Positions 35,763-43,200 of a DNA stretch of 64,000 nt are shown piece by piece (positions within the stretch are counted from its first letter, which is position 1; the number at the start of each line of letters is the position of its first letter). The notes beneath the pieces were generated by a model. That model saw nothing but the letters and a program-made list of their open reading frames with translations. It did not search any database and was not told the DNA's origin. The position numbers and the translations under genes were made by a program. Source of the stretch: Bacteroides eggerthii. GTDB taxonomy: Bacteria; Bacteroidota; Bacteroidia; Bacteroidales; Bacteroidaceae. The stretch covers positions 1,116,001-1,180,000 of the forward strand of contig NZ_CP102258.1 of the NCBI RefSeq assembly GCF_025146565.1, given 5' to 3'.

Positions 35763-36960
35763 TACAATGGGAAATAATTATAAAGAAAAGATTAATGCGC
35801 TTTTAAAAGATTACGAAGCGCTGATAACACAAAAGAATGAACCGGTAGAGAATGGCAACGGTATATTTACCCGTTACAAACATCCTGTGCTGACAGCTGC
35901 CCATACCCCTATCTTCTGGCGTTACGATTTGGATGAAAACAGTAATCCTTATCTAATGGAACGAATCAGCATTAATGCCACGATGAATTCCGGTGCCATA
36001 AAATGGAACAATAAGTACTTATTGGTGGTTCGGGTGGAAGGGGCCGATCGTAAATCATTCTTTGCCATAGCCGAAAGTCCGAATGGTGTTGACAATTTCC
36101 GTTTTTGGGATTATCCGATAATGATGCCTGAAGACATTGTTCCGGCAACTAATATTTACGACATGCGTCTCACAGCCCATGAAGACGGTTGGATATATGG
36201 TATTTTCTGTGCGGAACGGCACGATGACACAGCTCCTGTGGGAGATTTGTCTTCTGCAACGGCTACGGCAGCTATTGCCCGTACCAAAGACCTGAAAACC
36301 TGGGAGCGTCTGCCGGACTTGAAAACTAAAAGTCAGCAACGTAATGTGGTGCTTCATCCGGAATTTGTAGATGGTAAATATGCACTTTATACCCGTCCGC
36401 AGGATGGTTTCATAGATGCCGGAAGCGGTGGAGGTATTGGTTGGGCATTGGTGGATGACATAACGCATGCTGAAGTAAAGGAGGAAAAGATTATTGACCA
36501 ACGCTATTATCATACTATCAAAGAGGTGAAGAATGGCGAAGGGCCGCATCCTATCAAAACCTCTAAGGGGTGGTTGCACTTGGCACATGGAGTACGTGGT
36601 TGTGCGGCAGGATTGCGTTACGTACTTTATATGTATATGACAGCCTTGGACGATCCCTCCAAACTGATAGCTGCTCCCGGTGGTTATTTCATGGCGCCCG
36701 AAGCGGAAGAACGTATAGGCGATGTAAGCAACGTACTTTTCTCCAACGGGTGGATTGTTGATGATGACGGAACGGTATTTATCTATTATGCTTCTTCCGA
36801 TACGCGGATGCATGTTGCAACCTCTACTGTCGATAAGTTAGTGGATTATTGCATGAATACTCCTGTTGACGGTTTGAGTTCGTCCGCATCGGTGGACACT
36901 TTAAAGAGATTGATAGATAAGAATTTGGAATTATTGAAACAGCAACCTGTTTCTAAATAA
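35755..36960 (+). CDS. GH130 4-O-beta-D-mannosyl-D-glucose phosphorylase
   Basis: The 401-residue cytoplasmic enzyme matches subfamily 1 of GH130: [20 protein letters not shown] near residue 40, [32 protein letters not shown], and phosphate-site residues in the [20 protein letters not shown] region. Such enzymes split beta-1,4-mannosyl-glucose with phosphate into mannose-1-phosphate and glucose. The chosen ATG at 35755 overlaps the GH26 stop in ATGAGTAA; ATG 35767 is an alternative. It is followed after seven bases by the transporter. From here on the genes look richer in G+C than the upstream PUL genes. Confidence 0.92.
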   Translation: MSNTMGNNYKEKINALLKDYEALITQKNEPVENGNGIFTRYKHPVLTAAHTPIFWRYDLDENSNPYLMERISINATMNSGAIKWNNKYLLVVRVEGADRKSFFAIAESPNGVDNFRFWDYPIMMPEDIVPATNIYDMRLTAHEDGWIYGIFCAERHDDTAPVGDLSSATATAAIARTKDLKTWERLPDLKTKSQQRNVVLHPEFVDGKYALYTRPQDGFIDAGSGGGIGWALVDDITHAEVKEEKIIDQRYYHTIKEVKNGEGPHPIKTSKGWLHLAHGVRGCAAGLRYVLYMYMTALDDPSKLIAAPGGYFMAPEAEERIGDVSNVLFSNGWIVDDDGTVFIYYASSDTRMHVATSTVDKLVDYCMNTPVDGLSSSASVDTLKRLIDKNLELLKQQPVSK

Positions 36961-36967
36961 ACATAGT

Positions 36968-38350
36968 ATGATAAAACTTACAGAGAAAATAGGCTATGGA
37001 TTTGGAGATATGGCCTCATCCATGTTCTGGAAACTGTTCGGCGCTTATCTGATGATATTCTATACGGATGTTTTCGGTTTGCCGGCTGCGGTGGTAGGGA
37101 CTATGTTCCTGATAACAAGAATATGGGATTCGGCTTTCGACCCTATTGTCGGAGTTGTTGCCGATCGCACACACTCCCGTTGGGGAAAGTTCCGGCCTTA
37201 TCTCTTGTGGTTGGCCGCTCCGTTCGGTATCATAGGTGTGCTGACTTTTGTTACTCCGGACTGGAGTCCGACCGGTAAGTTGGTTTATGCTTATGTCACC
37301 TATTCGTTGATGATGATGATATATTCTGCCATCAATGTCCCTTACGCTTCTCTATTGGGCGTGATGAGTCCTAATCCTAAAGAACGCAACACACTTTCTA
37401 CATATAGAATGACCTTTGCCTACATCGGTAGTTTTATAGCTTTGCTGCTGTTTATGCCGTTGGTAAACTTTTTCAGTGGTAACAGTAAGGACTTGGGCGA
37501 CCAGCAGACCGGTTGGACTATGGCGGTTGTTGTTATAGCCATATTATGTATTATTTTATTCTTCGGTTGTTTTGCCTGGACAAAAGAGCGGGTAAAGCCT
37601 ATCAAAGAAGCACAGAATCCGTTGAAAGAAGATCTGAAAGATCTGTTTAAAAACAAGCCTTGGTGGATCTTATTGGGTGCGGGTGTGGCTGCTTTGGTAT
37701 TCAACTCCATTCGTGATGGCGCTACTGTCTATTACTTCAAGTATTTTGTTGTAGAGGAAGATTATGCAACTGTCTCCTTTTTCGGAATGTCATTCGTGTT
37801 GAGTGGATTATATCTCGCTTTGGGGCAGGCTGCCAATATAATAGGCGTGATAGCTGCCGCTCCCGTCAGCAACCGCATCGGCAAGCGTAACACCTATATG
37901 TGGGCTATGATTATAGCCACAGTCCTTAGCGTTCTTTTCTATTGGTTTGATAAGGAAGACCTGATATGGATGTTTGTTTTTCAGGCACTGATCAGCATTT
38001 GTGCGGGTAGCATCTTTCCGTTGCTTTGGTCCATGTATGCCGATTGTGCTGATTATTCGGAACTGAAAACCGGTAATCGTGCCACCGGTTTGATATTCTC
38101 CTCTTCTTCCATGAGCCAGAAGTTCGGTTGGGCTATCGGGACGGCAATCACCGGCTGGTTGCTTGGCTTTTTTGGCTTTCAGGCAAATGCCGTACAAAGT
38201 GAAGAAGCGATTAGCGGTATCAAGATGTTCCTGAGTTTTCTACCGGCGGTAGGCACGATATTGAGTGTGGTCTTCATCAGTATGTACCCGCTTACTGAAA
38301 AGAAAATGAAAGATATAACAACTGAATTGGAATGTAAAAGACAATTATAA
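36968..38350 (+). CDS. GPH-family sugar:cation symporter
   Basis: The 460-residue membrane protein has about twelve transmembrane helices and the GPH/MFS hallmarks IGYGFGDMASSMFWKLFGAY at the N-terminus and WDSAFDPIVGVVADRTHSRW in the first cytoplasmic loop. It should carry a disaccharide, here most likely mannobiose, across the inner membrane with a cation. Its place between the GH130 and epimerase genes matches the mannan cluster of B. fragilis. It has a four-base gap to the next gene. Confidence 0.9.
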   Translation: MIKLTEKIGYGFGDMASSMFWKLFGAYLMIFYTDVFGLPAAVVGTMFLITRIWDSAFDPIVGVVADRTHSRWGKFRPYLLWLAAPFGIIGVLTFVTPDWSPTGKLVYAYVTYSLMMMIYSAINVPYASLLGVMSPNPKERNTLSTYRMTFAYIGSFIALLLFMPLVNFFSGNSKDLGDQQTGWTMAVVVIAILCIILFFGCFAWTKERVKPIKEAQNPLKEDLKDLFKNKPWWILLGAGVAALVFNSIRDGATVYYFKYFVVEEDYATVSFFGMSFVLSGLYLALGQAANIIGVIAAAPVSNRIGKRNTYMWAMIIATVLSVLFYWFDKEDLIWMFVFQALISICAGSIFPLLWSMYADCADYSELKTGNRATGLIFSSSSMSQKFGWAIGTAITGWLLGFFGFQANAVQSEEAISGIKMFLSFLPAVGTILSVVFISMYPLTEKKMKDITTELECKRQL

Positions 38351-38354
38351 GAAA

Positions 38355-39554
38355 ATGATGTGTATGAATATACTAAGCGAGATGCAGCTTGAGATGCGCA
38401 CTGTGCTGGAAGATAATATTCTTTCGTTTTGGGAAGATAAAATGACAGATTCGGTGCATGGTGGTTTCTATGGCCGCATCACCGGGACAGGTAAGCTGGA
38501 ACCGCAGGCTGTGAAAGGAGCTGTACTCAATGCCCGCATATTGTGGACTTTCTCGTCGGCTTACCGCCTGTTGGGGAAAGCCGAATATCTGGAGACAGCC
38601 ACTCGTGCCAAACGTGTCATTATTGATCAATTCTACGACAAGGAACAGGGTGGAATATATTGGTCGCTCGACTATGCAGGTCGTCCTGCAGATACCAAGA
38701 AACAAATTTATGCCTTAGGTTTTGCCATTTACGGCCTGAGTGAATACCATCGTGCTACCGGAGATGAAGAAGCGCTGACCTATGCCATCCGTCTCTTCAA
38801 AAGCATTGAACAATATAGTTTCGATTCCGTAAAGAACGGTTATTGCGAAGCATTAACTCGTGATTGGAACAACATTTCCGATATGCGTCTCAGTGACAAG
38901 GATGAGAATGAACGCAAGACCATGAATACCCATTTGCACATTTTGGAGCCTTACACAAATCTCTATCGCGTGTGGAAAGACGCCGTTCTTGAGAAGCAAC
39001 TTTGTAACCTGATAGAGCTTTTCACAGATAAGATATTGAACCAGCAAACCGGACATTTGGAGCTCTTTTTTGATGATGATTGGGTGAGCAAATACCGTAT
39101 CATATCCTATGGGCATGACATTGAGGCTTCCTGGCTGATTCATGAGGCGGCTTTAGTCTTGGGAGATAAAGCGCTGTTGGAGAAAGTGGAACCTTTGGTG
39201 GAGTACATTGCGGCCGCAGCCGATGAAGGATTGACGTCCGAGGGCGGCATGATTTACGAGACTTTCCCCGACAAAGGCACTACAGACCGGGATTGCCATT
39301 GGTGGGTGCAAGCCGAAAACGTGGTGGGGCACATTAATCTTTATCAACATTTCGATGATGAAGTGGCTCTTCAGAAAGCATCTCGCTGTTGGGAGTATAT
39401 CAAGAAGCATTTGATAGATTACAAAAACGGAGAATGGTATTGGAGCGTTCGTGCCGACGGAACGGTAAACACAGCCGATGATAAGGCGGGTTTCTGGAAA
39501 TGCCCCTATCATAACGGGCGCATGTGTATGGAAATGATAGAGCGCTTTTCTTAA
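38355..39554 (+). CDS. Cellobiose/mannobiose 2-epimerase (AGE family)
   Basis: The protein of up to 399 residues is an (alpha/alpha)6-barrel epimerase of the N-acylglucosamine 2-epimerase family. Motifs are HGGFYGRITGTGKLEPQAVK, KGAVLNARILWTFSSAYR, the catalytic-His region SYGHDIEASWLIHEA and DCHWWVQAENVVGHINLYQH, all as in cellobiose 2-epimerases. In mannan use it converts mannobiose to mannosyl-glucose, the substrate of the GH130 enzyme two genes upstream. ATG codons at 38355, 38358 and 38364 are in frame; 38364 (MNILSEMQLEM) matches relatives best. It is the last gene of the PUL, and no clear terminator follows. Confidence 0.9.
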   Translation: MMCMNILSEMQLEMRTVLEDNILSFWEDKMTDSVHGGFYGRITGTGKLEPQAVKGAVLNARILWTFSSAYRLLGKAEYLETATRAKRVIIDQFYDKEQGGIYWSLDYAGRPADTKKQIYALGFAIYGLSEYHRATGDEEALTYAIRLFKSIEQYSFDSVKNGYCEALTRDWNNISDMRLSDKDENERKTMNTHLHILEPYTNLYRVWKDAVLEKQLCNLIELFTDKILNQQTGHLELFFDDDWVSKYRIISYGHDIEASWLIHEAALVLGDKALLEKVEPLVEYIAAAADEGLTSEGGMIYETFPDKGTTDRDCHWWVQAENVVGHINLYQHFDDEVALQKASRCWEYIKKHLIDYKNGEWYWSVRADGTVNTADDKAGFWKCPYHNGRMCMEMIERFS

Positions 39555-39652
39555 AAAAACAGGTTAGTTGTTTTCAGGTTGAGGCTATATTAGAGTGAGG
39601 TATTGGGGAATATCCATTCTGATATAGCCTTTCCGTTATGTATAGGAACGTA

Positions 39653-40990
39653 TTATCCTGTGACTTTGTCTGTCTCCGGTTCGAAGAGTTTATTGCTGAG
39701 TGCCTGCAAAGCTCTTTTCTTATCTTCTGTCTTAATGACGAATGCCACGTCACTGTCATTGCTGCCATACGAAATCATACGTAGCGGGATATCTGCCAGG
39801 GCTTCTATAATTTGTGCTTCGACACCGGCATACTGCCAACGCATGTTTCCCACCACGGATACAATAGACATGCGGTCTTCCATCAGAATTTTGGCATATT
39901 GTTCCAGTTCCGCAAGGATTTTGCATAGACGCTCGCTGTTGTCTATGGCGACGGACACATCCTGATTGGATGAAACCAACAAACAAAGCGGGGTTCTGTG
40001 CTTGGCAAACGTATCAAAAATCTTACTGATAAACTGATAAGGACATAAGCAATGTTTCGACTCGAATTTCACGTAGAAGATATTGTCTTTGGCGGCTATG
40101 GCCTTGATGATATTGTCGTCCTGCAAATCCGAAATCAATGTTCCCTCTGCCTGAGGATTCATTGAGCTGAGTAACCGTACCGGGATATTGCGCTTGCGTG
40201 CCGGAGCGATGCAAAACGGGTGCAATATTTTTGCTCCGTAAAAGGCCAGTTGTTCGGCTTCGTTGAAACTGAGATGCTTTACGGAACGGGTTCCCGATAC
40301 TTCACGCGGGTCATTATTGTGCATCCCGTCAATGTCCGTCCATATCTGTATTTCCTCTGCGCAGATGGCAGCGCCGATGAGCGATGCAGTATAGTCGCTG
40401 CCGCCCCGTTTCAGGTTGTCCGTTTCATTATAAGCATTTTTGCAGATATACCCTTGAGTAATAAAAAGATTGATGCCGGGATACTGTGCCAATTGCGCCT
40501 GCAGTTTTTCCTCTATATATTTCAAGTCCGGTTCTCCTTCCGGTCCGGTACGCATAAAGTCGAAAGCGGAGAGCAGGATATTGGCAATCTTTCGTTCCCG
40601 CAGGTAGAAGTGCAGCAGGGCTGTACTGATAAGTTCTCCTTGTGCCAATACCTCTTTTTCTTCAATCGAGGTGAATTCATCATTGATAAATTGCCAGAGT
40701 CGCTGGAAGCGGTCGAGAATATAATCTATTGCTTCTCGCTTTGTGGACTCGTCTGTCAACAGTTCGTTGGCGAAGTCAATGAACTGGAATTCCATCCGGG
40801 TGATTTTCTCGTGTGCCTGTTCTATATCGCGGTTGAACAGGTTGGCTGCAATTTCTTCCAGATGATTGGTTGTGCCTGCCGTTGCGGACAGGACTACAAT
40901 CTTCGGTGTGGACTCTGAAATGAGTTCCGCTACGTGTTTCATTCTCTCTACTGTGCCGACGGAAGTACCGCCGAATTTGTAAACTTTCAT
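39653..40990 (-). CDS. lysC: Aspartate kinase (aspartokinase)
   Basis: The 445-residue enzyme begins with the kinase motif MKVYKFGGTSVGTVERM. It has the substrate loop RGGSDYTASLIGAA and the segment IWTDIDGMHNNDPREV. Two C-terminal ACT domains (about residues 300-440) probably give feedback control by an amino acid. It makes aspartyl-phosphate, the first step to lysine, threonine and methionine. It is a single-function protein, without a homoserine dehydrogenase domain. It stands alone between the PUL and the sigma-54 regulator, convergent with the former and divergent from the latter. Confidence 0.93.
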   Translation of the reverse strand: MKVYKFGGTSVGTVERMKHVAELISESTPKIVVLSATAGTTNHLEEIAANLFNRDIEQAHEKITRMEFQFIDFANELLTDESTKREAIDYILDRFQRLWQFINDEFTSIEEKEVLAQGELISTALLHFYLRERKIANILLSAFDFMRTGPEGEPDLKYIEEKLQAQLAQYPGINLFITQGYICKNAYNETDNLKRGGSDYTASLIGAAICAEEIQIWTDIDGMHNNDPREVSGTRSVKHLSFNEAEQLAFYGAKILHPFCIAPARKRNIPVRLLSSMNPQAEGTLISDLQDDNIIKAIAAKDNIFYVKFESKHCLCPYQFISKIFDTFAKHRTPLCLLVSSNQDVSVAIDNSERLCKILAELEQYAKILMEDRMSIVSVVGNMRWQYAGVEAQIIEALADIPLRMISYGSNDSDVAFVIKTEDKKRALQALSNKLFEPETDKVTG

Positions 40991-41103
40991 TTTTAATTCG
41001 TTTTTAATTATTCTTTCTTTGTTGCCGGATGAAGCCTCTGTATTCCTTTTCGTTTTAGAAGGCTCATGCCCAAAATGGAAGGGTGAGTTTCTTTTTCTGT
41101 TCT

Positions 41104-41133
41104 CTTACAATGTCTCTGAGGATACATTGTAAG
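41104..41133 (+). terminator. Terminator-like hairpin in the lysC / regulator gap
   Basis: Perfect ten-base arms CTTACAATGT (41104-41113) and ACATTGTAAG (41124-41133) are followed by GCGTTTTTC. It would stop plus-strand transcription, yet no plus-strand gene ends here. It may close a short unannotated RNA or shield the regulator promoter downstream. Confidence 0.5.
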
Positions 41134-41201
41134 GCGTTTTTCTACTTCTCCGTAGCCTTATGTACAGTCCCTTCACTTATAAAAGTTCAAAAGACATGCC
41201 G

Positions 41202-41229
41202 TTTGTTTCCCGGAAAACGTTTATATTTG
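41202..41229 (+). promoter_or_regulatory. Promoter of the sigma-54 response regulator
   Basis: TTTG at 41202-41205 and TATATTTG at 41222-41229 match the Bacteroides -33 and -7 elements, with a slightly short spacer of 16 bases. The ATG follows 48 bases later. This housekeeping-type promoter would make the regulator available before induction. Confidence 0.6.
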
Positions 41230-41277
41230 CACATCCCCTGTTTTTACCATTTATTACTTTAAACTTATCCGAGAAAT

Positions 41278-42621
41278 ATGAGCAAGATTTTAGTCGTTGA
41301 CGATGAAGTACAGATTCGTACCCTTTTGTCGCGTATGTTGGAGTTGGAAGGATATGAAGTAGGCCAGGCCGGTGATTGCAGGACTGCTTTGAAGCAGTTG
41401 GAATTTCAGAGTCCGGATGTAGTCTTGTGCGATGTGTTCCTTCCTGACGGTAATGGGGTAGACCTTGTGGCGTCTATCAAGAAAACAGCCCCTAACGTCG
41501 AGATAATCCTATTGACAGCGCATGGCAATATCCCGGACGGGGTACAGGCCATTAAGAACGGCGCTTTCGATTATATCACCAAAGGTGATGATAACAATAA
41601 GATTATACCGCTTGTCAGCCGAGCCGTAGAGAAAGCGCGTATGAACGTCCGTTTGGAGAAGTTGGAAAAGAAAGTAAGGCAGACGTATTCGTTCGATTCA
41701 GTTTTGGGTGATTCGAAAGCATTGAAAGAGGCTGTTTCACTGGCACAGAAGGTATCGGGAACGGATGTGCCCGTATTACTGACGGGTGAAACAGGTACGG
41801 GAAAAGAGGTCTTTGCACAAGCCATACATTATAATAGTAAACGTGCCGGACAGAGTTTCGTTGCTGTCAATTGCTCTTCTTTCAGTAAGGAGTTGCTGGA
41901 AAGTGAAATGTTCGGTCATAAAGCCGGTTCGTTTACCGGTGCGTTGAAAGACAAGAAAGGGCTGTTTGAGGAAGCTAATAACGGTACTATCTTTTTGGAT
42001 GAGATCGGTGAAATGGCTTTTGAGTTGCAGGCTAAACTTTTGCGTATCCTCGAAACGGGTGAATATATAAAGATTGGAGATACCAAGCCTACTCATGTGA
42101 ATGTGCGTATTATTGCTGCGACCAACCGTAATTTGCCGGAAGAGATTGCCGCGGGACGCTTCCGCGAGGATTTGTTCTACAGGCTCTCCGTATTCCAAAT
42201 ACATCTGCCGCCCTTGCGTGAACGGGCGGGCGATGTGCGTATTCTGGCAAAAGCCTTTGTAAAGGACTTCTCCGGTCGGTTGGCGCGTCCCGTTACGGAA
42301 ATAACATCCGCTTTTTTCGAAGCCCTTGAGCAACAACCCTGGAAAGGCAATATCCGGGAATTGCGTAATGTGATAGAGCGCAGTCTGATTGTTTGCGAGG
42401 GTGAAGGGTTGGATGTTGCCGACCTGCCGCTCGATATACAGAACGCACATTACGAACAATCCGATGAAACCAGTCCCGGCAGTTTTGAACTTTCGGCTAT
42501 GGAGCGTAGGCATATAGCTCGTGTGCTGGAGTATACAAAAGGTAATAAGACGGAAGCTGCCCGCCTGCTCAAAATCGGATTGACCACGCTCTACCGGAAA
42601 ATAGAGGAGTACGGGATATAA
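41278..42621 (+). CDS. NtrC-family sigma-54-dependent response regulator
   Basis: The 447-residue protein has three domains. A receiver domain (1-120) has the phosphorylation site Asp52 in LCDVFLPDG. An AAA+ sigma-54-activation domain (about 140-375) has Walker A TGETGTGKE, the sigma-54-contact loop GSFTGA and Walker B-like TIFLDEIGEM. A Fis-type helix-turn-helix is at the C-terminus (NKTEAARLLKIGLTTLYRKI). The contact loop reads GSFTGA where GAFTGA is usual; this variant is tolerated in some relatives. It is an enhancer-binding protein. Position suggests it controls the adjacent kdp operon, replacing KdpE; that is inference. Confidence 0.9.
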   Translation: MSKILVVDDEVQIRTLLSRMLELEGYEVGQAGDCRTALKQLEFQSPDVVLCDVFLPDGNGVDLVASIKKTAPNVEIILLTAHGNIPDGVQAIKNGAFDYITKGDDNNKIIPLVSRAVEKARMNVRLEKLEKKVRQTYSFDSVLGDSKALKEAVSLAQKVSGTDVPVLLTGETGTGKEVFAQAIHYNSKRAGQSFVAVNCSSFSKELLESEMFGHKAGSFTGALKDKKGLFEEANNGTIFLDEIGEMAFELQAKLLRILETGEYIKIGDTKPTHVNVRIIAATNRNLPEEIAAGRFREDLFYRLSVFQIHLPPLRERAGDVRILAKAFVKDFSGRLARPVTEITSAFFEALEQQPWKGNIRELRNVIERSLIVCEGEGLDVADLPLDIQNAHYEQSDETSPGSFELSAMERRHIARVLEYTKGNKTEAARLLKIGLTTLYRKIEEYGI

Positions 42622-42669
42622 TGTATTCTTTCCAATGGCCTGTTTCAGGGGATAGGCAACTCACCGGAA

Positions 42670-42792
42670 GTTTCGCCGGTTGAAACCAATAGTTTCGCTT
42701 GCTGAAACTCTTAGTATCCTTGTATGAAACTACTGGTTCCAACCGTTGGAACTACTAGTTCCAAGCATTGAAACTGACAGTTCCAACGGATG
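42670..42792. repeat. Tandem array of 22-bp palindromic units upstream of kdp
   Basis: Five full units of exactly 22 bases start at 42670, 42692, 42714, 42736 and 42758, with a sixth partial unit at 42780. Each has the form GTTTC-N7-GAAAC-N5 or a variant (GTTCC-N7-GGAAC in unit 4, GTATC-N7-GAAAC in unit 3, GTTCC-N7-GAAAC in unit 5). Unit 4 changes both arms together, keeping dyad symmetry. The period is close to two DNA turns, so the sites would lie on one face. The array sits between the regulator stop codon and the kdp promoter. Confidence 0.85.
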
Positions 42793-42831
42793 TTCTTCGA
42801 ATTGTACCATGATTCTTTTCTATTTTGATAG

Positions 42832-42856
42832 GCACCCTTTCATTTTGGAAGGGTGC
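42832..42856 (+). terminator. Terminator of the response-regulator gene
   Basis: Perfect eight-base arms GCACCCTT (42832-42839) and AAGGGTGC (42849-42856) are followed by TTTCTTATTTT. It separates the regulator transcript from the kdp operon, so kdp needs its own promoter. Confidence 0.8.
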
Positions 42857-42930
42857 TTTCTTATTTTGTACTTCCCTGTTTCTTTTTTATTCCTTTAGCA
42901 ATCAGTGCCTTATCTTTCAGGCTTCTCTTT

Positions 42931-42946
42931 TGGCACGCATTTGGCA
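42931..42946 (+). promoter_or_regulatory. Sigma-54 (-24/-12) promoter of the kdp operon
   Basis: TGGCACGCATTTGGCA matches the sigma-54 consensus TGGCAC-R-N4-TTGCW at all fixed positions but one. GG and GC are separated by exactly ten bases. It lies just downstream of a terminator and 48 bases before the first small gene. A sigma-54 regulator is encoded immediately upstream. Confidence 0.8.
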
Positions 42947-42993
42947 ATTATAAGGACGGTAAAACATGAATATTAATTTAACAAAGTAAAAAC

Positions 42994-43089
42994 ATGGGAA
43001 TAACGATTTCATTTATTTTCTGCCTGTTGAGCGGATTTCTCGCTTTCTGGCTATTCTGGAAATGTGTGGATTGGTTTGAGAAGATTTAA
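42994..43089 (+). CDS. Small single-span membrane peptide preceding kdpF
   Basis: This 31-codon frame begins MGITISFIFCLLSGFLAFWL and ends with a charged WFEKI tail. It has one hydrophobic segment of about 20 residues and then a short polar C-terminus, so it probably spans the inner membrane once. It is the first open frame after the sigma-54 promoter and precedes kdpF by 18 bases. It is distinct from KdpF in sequence. I do not recognise a family. An accessory role in the Kdp complex or a leader function are both possible. Confidence 0.6.
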   Translation: MGITISFIFCLLSGFLAFWLFWKCVDWFEKI

Positions 43090-43107
43090 AGAGGGGGAGA
43101 AAAGATT

Positions 43108-43188
43108 ATGTACACAGTATTATTTGTATTAGGTGTTGCAGTGTTCGGGTACTTGATGTATGTTCTGGTGAAACCCGAAAAGTTCTAA
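43108..43188 (+). CDS. kdpF: KdpF-like small subunit
   Basis: The 26-residue peptide has one hydrophobic helix (VLFVLGVAVFGYLMYVLV) and ends KPEKF, matching the KdpF pattern of one span and a terminal PE(K/R)F. KdpF stabilises the KdpABC potassium-pumping ATPase in the inner membrane. A purine-rich GAGGGGGAG lies about ten bases before the ATG, an unusually good Shine-Dalgarno-like sequence for this genome. It starts 12 bases before kdpA. Confidence 0.85.
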   Translation: MYTVLFVLGVAVFGYLMYVLVKPEKF

Positions 43189-43200
43189 AAGATTAAGGAA

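Noticed and set aside
42670..42792. CRISPR array interpretation of the 22-bp repeats
   Set aside because: Units are contiguous with only 5- and 7-base variable parts, there are no 30-base spacers, and no cas genes are in the window.
42966..42989. Seven-codon frame MNINLTK just after the sigma-54 promoter
   Set aside because: It is too short to judge, has no stem-loop pair typical of attenuation and no recognisable role.
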